A stretch of DNA of 6,323 nt from Acidobacteriota bacterium (GTDB taxonomy: Bacteria; Acidobacteriota; Terriglobia; UBA7540; JAPUME01), in the NCBI GenBank assembly GCA_027294185.1, contig JAPUME010000060.1, positions 1-6,323 on the forward strand, read 5' to 3'. This document shows, in pieces, positions 1 through 4,353 of this stretch. The position numbers were made by a program, and so were the translations under genes. Below the pieces are notes generated by a model. That model saw only the letters and a program-made list of their open reading frames with translations. It had not been told where the DNA came from and searched no databases. Numbering within the stretch: position 1 is the stretch's first letter; each line of letters begins with the position of its first letter.

Positions 1-320
1 TGAGGGACACTCTCATTATCGAAAGCCCGTACGACATGGGCCAGCCCGTCGACTTCCCGCAGCAGCTTGAGCTGCTGCCCGCCTCGGGCCACCTCCAGCA
101 CGCTGCCGTGGATGTCAGCGAACTCCAGTTGCGCCGGAACCGTCCGCTTGGACTTGTACAGGGCCGCCAGGTTTGCCAGCCGTGGGTCCGGCACCTCAAC
201 CACGCCCAGGTGGGTCTCCGGCCGGGCTGCTCCGGCATGGGCTACCCTCTGATGGGTCAGGACTTGAAAAAGCGAGCTCTTTCCTGTCTGCGGGAGGCCG
301 ATAATGCCGATTTTGCGCAT
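1..320 (-). CDS. ychF: YchF/DUF933-type P-loop NTPase, N-terminal part (cut by window edge)
   Basis: Reading the minus strand from ATG at 320-318 gives 106 open codons to the window edge, beginning MRKIGIIGLPQTGKSSLF. The G1/Walker A motif GLPQTGKS is at residues 8-15, a DIHG (DxxG, G3) is at 69-72, and AHVVRAFDNE at 94-103 matches the HVVRxFxxxD block that is characteristic of YchF. YchF-family proteins are OBG-related cytosolic NTPases that bind ribosomes and usually prefer ATP; the residues that decide nucleotide preference (NxxE) lie outside the window. An in-frame TGA at 329-327 lies three codons upstream, so 320 is the first possible ATG. No clear Shine-Dalgarno sequence precedes it. 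Compared with canonical YchF, the G1 motif reads PQTGKS instead of PNVGKS and the switch II stretch between DxxG and HVVR is about five residues shorter, which suggests a divergent subfamily. Family call is firm; function by analogy only. Confidence 0.85.
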   Translation of the reverse strand, partial: MRKIGIIGLPQTGKSSLFQVLTHQRVAHAGAARPETHLGVVEVPDPRLANLAALYKSKRTVPAQLEFADIHGSVLEVARGGQQLKLLREVDGLAHVVRAFDNESVP

Positions 321-357
321 GGGACGTCAACTGGAGGCCGAAAGGCGGTTCTCACGG

Positions 358-385
358 CTCGGGTTCCCGAGAAGAAGGCGAACCC
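358..385. repeat. Overlapping inverted repeats upstream of ychF
   Basis: Two perfect 6-bp inverted repeats share bases. CTCGGG (358-363) pairs with CCCGAG (366-371), and GGGTTC (361-366) pairs with GAACCC (380-385). They cannot form at the same time. They lie about 40-65 bases upstream of the ychF start, so if ychF transcription begins above them they would sit in its leader. No run of T follows either stem, so a simple intrinsic terminator is unlikely. Role unknown. The rest of the non-coding stretch 321-499 shows nothing else I can name apart from the candidate promoter at 448-476. Confidence 0.4.
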
Positions 386-447
386 TCGCGGCAGACCATA
401 GAGGGTGCCGTTATTCCCCCTTCGGCTGTCCGGAAGCAGAGATTTAC

Positions 448-476
448 TTGGCCAGCCCTCGTAGATTCGGTAGAAT
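448..476 (+). promoter_or_regulatory. Candidate sigma70-type promoter reading toward moxR
   Basis: TTGGCC (448-453, four of six bases match TTGACA) and TAGAAT (471-476, five of six match TATAAT) are separated by exactly 17 bases. A transcript would start near 483, cross the tRNA-Val gene in antisense, and reach moxR at 637. I found no comparably good plus-strand promoter in the short 575-636 stretch directly before moxR. This is a motif match only. Confidence 0.35.
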
Positions 477-499
477 GGGCGCGGGTCGACCCGTAAGGT

Positions 500-574
500 T
501 GGTGGGCGATGTAGGATTCGAACCTACGACTTCTGCCGTGTGAAGACAGCACTCTGCCGCTGAGTTAATCGCCC
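500..574 (-). tRNA. tRNA-Val (anticodon CAC), CCA encoded
   Basis: The minus strand folds into a full cloverleaf of 72 bases plus CCA. The acceptor stem is GGGCGAT/ATCGCCC, the D stem is ACTC/GAGT, the anticodon stem is CTGTC/GGCAG with one T-G pair, and the T stem is GTAGG/CCTAC with loop TTCGAAT. The anticodon loop TTCACAC puts CAC at positions 34-36, which reads the valine codon GUG. The 3' CCA is encoded at 502-500 after discriminator base A at 503. There is no intron and only a short variable region. It lies on the same strand as ychF, 179 bases upstream of it, and is divergent from moxR. A promoter candidate lies 14 bases upstream of its 5' end. Confidence 0.97.
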
Positions 575-587
575 GCCTCCTTAAAGA

Positions 588-616
588 TTCATAGCAGAAA
601 TCGCCCGGTGGGTCTA
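588..616 (-). promoter_or_regulatory. Promoter for tRNA-Val
   Basis: On the minus strand, TAGACC (616-611, four of six match TTGACA) and TATGAA (593-588) are separated by exactly 17 bases. The -10 box carries an extended TG (TGCTATGAAT, 596-587). Transcription would begin near 581, giving a leader of about 6 bases before the tRNA 5' end at 574. Position and spacing fit a tRNA promoter well. The element lies inside the gap before moxR, so initiation here and any transcription into moxR occupy the same DNA. Confidence 0.6.
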
Positions 617-636
617 GAGGGACGGCACTGAACTCG

Positions 637-1614
637 ATGAATACGGACAAGCTTTCCACCCATGCCCCGGCCCAGGTTTCCCGGGAACAAACTGCACGCC
701 TGGCCTCCTCCATCCAGACGGTACTCAAGGGTAAAGATGATGTGATTCAACTGGCGCTGGTGGCCCTGTTTGCGCGAGGGCACCTGTTGATCGAAGACGT
801 GCCCGGTGTCGGCAAGACCACTCTGGCACGCGCGCTGTCACGGTCGCTCGGTTGCCAGTTTCACCGGATTCAGTTCACTTCAGACCTTCTGCCCTCGGAC
901 GTGATCGGCGTCAGCGTCTATTCCCGTCAGGCCGAGCAGTTCGAGTTCAAACCGGGACCCGTCTTCACCAATATCCTTCTCGCCGATGAGATCAACCGCA
1001 CCACGCCGAAAACCCAGAGCGCGTTGCTCGAGGCCATGAACGAAAACCAGGTGACCGTCGATAACGTCACCCACCCTTTGCCTGAGCCCTTTATGGTGCT
1101 TGCGACGCAGAATCCCGTCGAACACCACGGGACCTACCCCCTGCCCGAGTCGCAACTCGACCGATTCCTGATGCGTATCCGTATGGGGTACCCGAACCTG
1201 GAAAGCGAGAGGGATATCCTCGAATCCCTTGCCCGTAAGGACCCGATGGACAGCCTGGAGCCGATCTTGGGCAATGAAGAGGTGTCGGAAATCCAGGAAG
1301 CTGTGCGCCAGGTGAAGGTGGATGAGGCTTTGATGAACTACGGCCTCCAGATCGCTGAGCGGACCCGGCAGCACGAATACCTGAGCCTGGGGGTAAGTCC
1401 GCGAGGGACGATGGGCCTCTATCGGGCGTCGCAGTCGCTGGCCATGCTCGAGGGCCGCGAGTACTGCATCGTGGATGACTTCAAGCGGCTGGCGGTGCCG
1501 GTTTTTGCTCATCGCCTGGTGGTCAGCTCGCGCTACGCTACCACGCTCAAGAAGAGCTACCAGTCGGAAGCGCTTCTCCAGGAAATACTCGACTCCATTC
1601 CCGTTCCCCTCTAG
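637..1614 (+). CDS. moxR: MoxR family AAA+ ATPase
   Basis: A 325-residue protein, the usual length for MoxR ATPases. Motifs in order: Walker A PGVGKTT (56-62, K60), Walker B LLADEINR (114-121, D117/E118), sensor 1 ATQNP (156-160), the LDRF arginine-finger block (174-177, R176), and sensor 2 SPRG (254-257). All catalytic residues are present, so ATP hydrolysis should be intact. MoxR proteins are cytosolic AAA+ ATPases thought to act as chaperones that assemble or activate vWA-like partner proteins. The DUF58 gene next door is the expected partner, and a transglutaminase two genes on completes the usual cluster. The ATG at 637 is chosen because the N-terminus has normal family length. A purine-rich AGAGGG (616-621) is 15 bases upstream, longer than ideal, so initiation may be weak. 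The divergent tRNA-Val lies upstream. There is no clear terminator after the stop. The long minus-strand reading frame under it is a shadow. Confidence 0.95.
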   Translation: MNTDKLSTHAPAQVSREQTARLASSIQTVLKGKDDVIQLALVALFARGHLLIEDVPGVGKTTLARALSRSLGCQFHRIQFTSDLLPSDVIGVSVYSRQAEQFEFKPGPVFTNILLADEINRTTPKTQSALLEAMNENQVTVDNVTHPLPEPFMVLATQNPVEHHGTYPLPESQLDRFLMRIRMGYPNLESERDILESLARKDPMDSLEPILGNEEVSEIQEAVRQVKVDEALMNYGLQIAERTRQHEYLSLGVSPRGTMGLYRASQSLAMLEGREYCIVDDFKRLAVPVFAHRLVVSSRYATTLKKSYQSEALLQEILDSIPVPL

Positions 1615-1643
1615 GCGGCGAAGCACTCTATTTCCTGCTCCTG

Positions 1644-1667
1644 AATCATCAATCAATAATCATCAAT
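1644..1667. repeat. Short direct repeat AATCATCAAT x2
   Basis: The 10-base word AATCATCAAT occurs at 1644-1653 and again at 1658-1667, separated by CAAT, giving a 14-base period. The stretch is AT-rich in an otherwise GC-rich region and lies in the gap between moxR and the DUF58 gene, about 47 bases upstream of a TATAAT box. It could be a regulator half-site pair or an UP-like sequence, or chance. Role unknown. Confidence 0.45.
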
Positions 1668-1713
1668 GCAGGTTTTCGTTGGTTCGAGTTAGGATGCCCA
1701 TTCCGCCGTCGGG

Positions 1714-1719
1714 TATAAT
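1714..1719 (+). promoter_or_regulatory. Perfect -10 box (TATAAT) just before the DUF58 gene
   Basis: A consensus TATAAT ends six bases before TTG (1726) and nine bases before ATG (1729). Transcription would normally start around 1726-1727, so the message would have no leader or a leader of two to three bases. No good -35 is visible: the best is TTAGGA at 1689-1694 with a 19-base spacer. It implies a second promoter that can express DUF58, mutY and the transglutaminase gene apart from moxR. Confidence 0.55.
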
Positions 1720-1728
1720 GCTCACTTG

Positions 1729-3105
1729 ATGAGTCGAGTGGAAAATTCCGGCCGAGCTTTTAGAAAAGTAATGGGTAAGATTGACCGCCCGGCCTGGCGG
1801 CGGTTCTTCGGGGCGCTGTTCGCCCTCTCGCTTGCTCTTTTTGCCGCCCTGAGCGCCACGTCTCTGCGCCTGCAGGGGCAGACGCGAATGGCCTGGTGGA
1901 CGTCGATCTTCTCGCTTGTGCTCACCGGCTACGTAGCCCTCAAGATCGTCCCGCCGCTTGCCCGCCGCACGGTGCTCGAACGATGGTCGCTGAAGGTCGA
2001 CTACCGCCTCACCCGCGAAGGCATCCTCTATCTTGGCGTTATTGGGGTCATCATCCTGGCGGCCCTGAACACGGGAAACAATCTCCTGTTCATGATTCTC
2101 GCAAGCCTGCTGGCCGGAATTCTTATCTCGGGAATTGTCTCAAAAATCGTCCTGAGCGGCGTGGAACTCTCTTTCGTTCTTCCCGAGCATGTGTTTGCGG
2201 AGATGCCTGTCATTTGCCAATTTGCCCTGAAGAATTTCAAGCGTATCTTTCCCACCTACTCGGTAACCATCGGGAGCCGGGAGGAGAAGAAGGAAAAGAA
2301 GAAGAAGCGAGGGGAGAATCCGACGGCGGCGCCCCGACGGATCCTGAACCAGCCCGTTTATGTTCCCTACGTGCCGCGCCAGGCGCGCGTGGCGCAGGAG
2401 CTGGAGATCAACTTTCCCCGCCGGGGCCGCTACACGCAGGACGGCTTTCAGGTGAGCACGCGCTTTCCTTTCGGCTTTCTTGAAAAGTCGTGCGAGATTC
2501 CCCTGTCGCAGGAGGTCCTGGTTTATCCGAACGTCCAGCCCACCGAGGAGTTCTACGAGATTTTACCTCTGATTTCGGGCGAGATGGAGTCTTCCCTGAA
2601 AGGTCAGGGGCACGACCTCTATTCCATCCGCGACTATCAGGAATCCGACAGCGCCCGGCACGTCGATTGGAAAGTTTCGGCCAGGGTGGACGCCCTGCAG
2701 GTCCGCGAGTTCACCCGCGAGGACGAGCGGCGCGTGGTGCTGGCCTTTGACAATCGACTGCCTGCAGCAGGGGAGAAACAACGCGAGAAATTTGAAAAGG
2801 CGGTCACGTTCTGCGCGTGTCTGGCCTGGCACTTCTTTGAAAACAACGCGCAGATGCAGGCCATGATGGACGATTGGGAAACACCCATGGCGCCCGCGGG
2901 GGAAGTGGTCTATCCGATGCTCGAAAAGCTGGCCGTGGTCGAGCCGAATGCAAGTGAGGCAGGATTAGATAAAGATGCCGATCTGCTGGCGCGGCTTGCG
3001 AGCCAGAGGCGCGGCTTTAACATTATTTTTACGGCTCAGCCGAGGGGCTCTGTGCCTACCTCGCTTTGGGGAACTTCGTATTTGATTTTCATCGACGCTC
3101 TGTAG
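1729..3105 (+). CDS. DUF58 domain-containing membrane protein
   Basis: 458 residues from ATG 1729. Hydrophobic helices are at about 27-45, 56-74, 98-113 and 117-140, followed by a beta-rich part and the DUF58 signature. That signature, GHDLYSIRDYQESDSARHVD (295-314), then WKVSAR (315-320) and QVREFTRED (324-332), is the family hallmark. The vWA-like fold that follows starts LAFDNRLP (338-345), so the Asp of the MIDAS motif remains but both serines of DxSxS are missing; metal binding is doubtful. A very basic, lysine-rich insert (EEKKEKKKKRGE, about 185-196) sits before the DUF58 core. DUF58 proteins are taken to be partners of MoxR ATPases; the exact job is unknown. It follows moxR by 114 bases and precedes mutY by 19. 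The start is uncertain: TTG 1726, ATG 1729 (nine bases after a TATAAT box) and ATG 1771 are all in frame, and none has a clear Shine-Dalgarno. Confidence 0.9.
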   Translation: MSRVENSGRAFRKVMGKIDRPAWRRFFGALFALSLALFAALSATSLRLQGQTRMAWWTSIFSLVLTGYVALKIVPPLARRTVLERWSLKVDYRLTREGILYLGVIGVIILAALNTGNNLLFMILASLLAGILISGIVSKIVLSGVELSFVLPEHVFAEMPVICQFALKNFKRIFPTYSVTIGSREEKKEKKKKRGENPTAAPRRILNQPVYVPYVPRQARVAQELEINFPRRGRYTQDGFQVSTRFPFGFLEKSCEIPLSQEVLVYPNVQPTEEFYEILPLISGEMESSLKGQGHDLYSIRDYQESDSARHVDWKVSARVDALQVREFTREDERRVVLAFDNRLPAAGEKQREKFEKAVTFCACLAWHFFENNAQMQAMMDDWETPMAPAGEVVYPMLEKLAVVEPNASEAGLDKDADLLARLASQRRGFNIIFTAQPRGSVPTSLWGTSYLIFIDAL

Positions 3106-3109
3106 GTGT

Positions 3110-3114
3110 GGGAG
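3110..3114 (+). promoter_or_regulatory. Ribosome binding site for mutY, supporting a GTG start
   Basis: GGGAG lies ten bases before GTG at 3125, just after the DUF58 stop at 3103-3105. The later in-frame ATG at 3155 has no purine-rich sequence before it. This supports GTG 3125 as the start. Confidence 0.55.
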
Positions 3115-3124
3115 ACGGATTATT

Positions 3125-4348
3125 GTGAACCGACCACGCTCCTCTCAAACATCCATGCTTTCAGCCGAGATGCGACGGTCGTTACTTGTATGGTTCCGGC
3201 GCAACCGTGCCAGGCTGCCGTGGCGTGAGAATCGCAACCCTTACCGCGTCTGGGTCTCGGAGGTCATGCTGCAGCAGACGCGAATTGCGGCCGTCATTCC
3301 TTACTACAAGAGATTCCTGCGCGAGTTCCCGACGGTCGGGAAACTTGCGCGCAGTCGGCGTGAACGCGTCTTGAAATTTTGGGCGGGCATGGGCTATTAC
3401 CGGCGTGCGGAAAATCTCCATCGTGCGGCGCGAATTTTGGTGCGGCGGCACGGCGGAAAGTTTCCGAGCGATTTCGAGAAGGCAACTGCGTTGCCCGGAA
3501 TCGGGGACTACACCGCCCGCGCCATCCTGAGCATCGCCTACAAACGCCCGCTGGCGGTCATGGACGGAAACGTGGCCCGGGTCGTCTCTCGACTCGATCG
3601 GCTTTCCGGCAATCCGTCGGACAGTTCGTTCCAAAGCGCCGTCGGGGAACGGCTGGATGCGCTGCTTTCCCGACGTGAGCCGGGTAATTTCAACCAGGCC
3701 ATCATGGAGTTGGGTCAGACGGTCTGCTTGCCGCGCTCTCCTCATTGCCCGCGTTGTCCGCTACGCCGGTATTGTGCGGCTTATCATTTCGGAGATGCCA
3801 AGCGTTTTCCCGCGCGGCGCAGGAGGCCGGAGAGCCGACGCGTATATCTGGCTTCGCTTGTTTTCCGGTCGGGGTCCAGGGTCCTTATGGTTCGCGGTCT
3901 TGAAGACGGCTTGCTCGCAGGTCTTTGGAATTTCCCTTCGACATTCGGAAACAATCGGAAGGAAGCCCTGCACAGGCTCCGAAAGCGCGTCGCCAAAAGT
4001 GTAGGTCGCCGCTTGAGTCGAGAGGCGCCCATCGCCAGCTTGGAACATCACATCACGTTCCGAAAAATCCGTGTGGATATCTACCAGGCGAGGACAGACA
4101 AACGGATGAGCGCAAACCCCAGCCGCTGGATGGAGCTTAAGACCCTCAGGGGAGCCGCCGTCTCCGCACTGGCCAGAAAAGTTGCCTGTGTCGCGGTCGA
4201 ACGCGACCGAAAACTTTCCGGTGTAGTGGCAAGAAAATGGATGAGGGTCGGAAGGTCGCCCGCAACAATGGCCTGGTCAAAAGGAAATGGTAAGATGAGT
4301 GGCAACGGGCGGGTCGGCCGGTCCCAGAATCACCCCGTACACAGGTAG
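3125..4348 (+). CDS. mutY: A/G-specific adenine DNA glycosylase MutY
   Basis: 407 residues from GTG 3125. MutY removes adenine mispaired with 8-oxoguanine (or G) in cytosolic base-excision repair. The N-terminal HhH-GPD domain is intact: LPWRENRNPYRVWVSEVMLQ (31-50) carries catalytic Glu46, LPGIGDYTARA (123-133) is the helix-hairpin-helix with Tyr129, and AVMDGNVARV (144-153) carries catalytic Asp147. The [4Fe-4S] ligands C201, C208, C211 and C217 show the exact C-x6-C-x2-C-x5-C spacing. A NUDIX-like C-terminal domain follows (about 240-358), with GLLAGLWNFPS (262-272). In its 8-oxoG-sensing loop the motif reads HHITFRKI (308-315), where most MutY have FSH or THR, so the usual His seems to be Phe312. 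The last 47 or so residues form a basic tail beyond the normal end. It sits inside the MoxR-DUF58-transglutaminase cluster, 19 bases after DUF58 and 5 before the next gene. Confidence 0.95.
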   Translation: MNRPRSSQTSMLSAEMRRSLLVWFRRNRARLPWRENRNPYRVWVSEVMLQQTRIAAVIPYYKRFLREFPTVGKLARSRRERVLKFWAGMGYYRRAENLHRAARILVRRHGGKFPSDFEKATALPGIGDYTARAILSIAYKRPLAVMDGNVARVVSRLDRLSGNPSDSSFQSAVGERLDALLSRREPGNFNQAIMELGQTVCLPRSPHCPRCPLRRYCAAYHFGDAKRFPARRRRPESRRVYLASLVFRSGSRVLMVRGLEDGLLAGLWNFPSTFGNNRKEALHRLRKRVAKSVGRRLSREAPIASLEHHITFRKIRVDIYQARTDKRMSANPSRWMELKTLRGAAVSALARKVACVAVERDRKLSGVVARKWMRVGRSPATMAWSKGNGKMSGNGRVGRSQNHPVHR

Positions 4349-4353
4349 AAACG

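Noticed and set aside
36..401. Plus-strand reading frame opposite ychF
   Set aside because: The minus strand encodes clear YchF motifs over the same bases; the plus-strand translation is unrecognisable.
482..493. CGGGTCGACCCG palindrome just past the tRNA 3' end as an intrinsic terminator
   Set aside because: The 12-base palindrome would leave only a four-base loop on a four-bp stem, and no T run follows on the minus strand. At most a weak processing or pause site.
880..1656. Minus-strand reading frame (258 codons) under moxR
   Set aside because: It is fully antisense to the conserved AAA+ motifs and its translation has no recognisable family features.
1615..1725. Terminator after moxR
   Set aside because: I looked for a stem followed by T residues in this gap and found none convincing, so read-through from moxR into DUF58 remains possible.
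3182..3745. Minus-strand reading frame (187 codons) under mutY
   Set aside because: It is a shadow of the HhH-GPD domain and the Fe-S motif; nothing recognisable in the translation.
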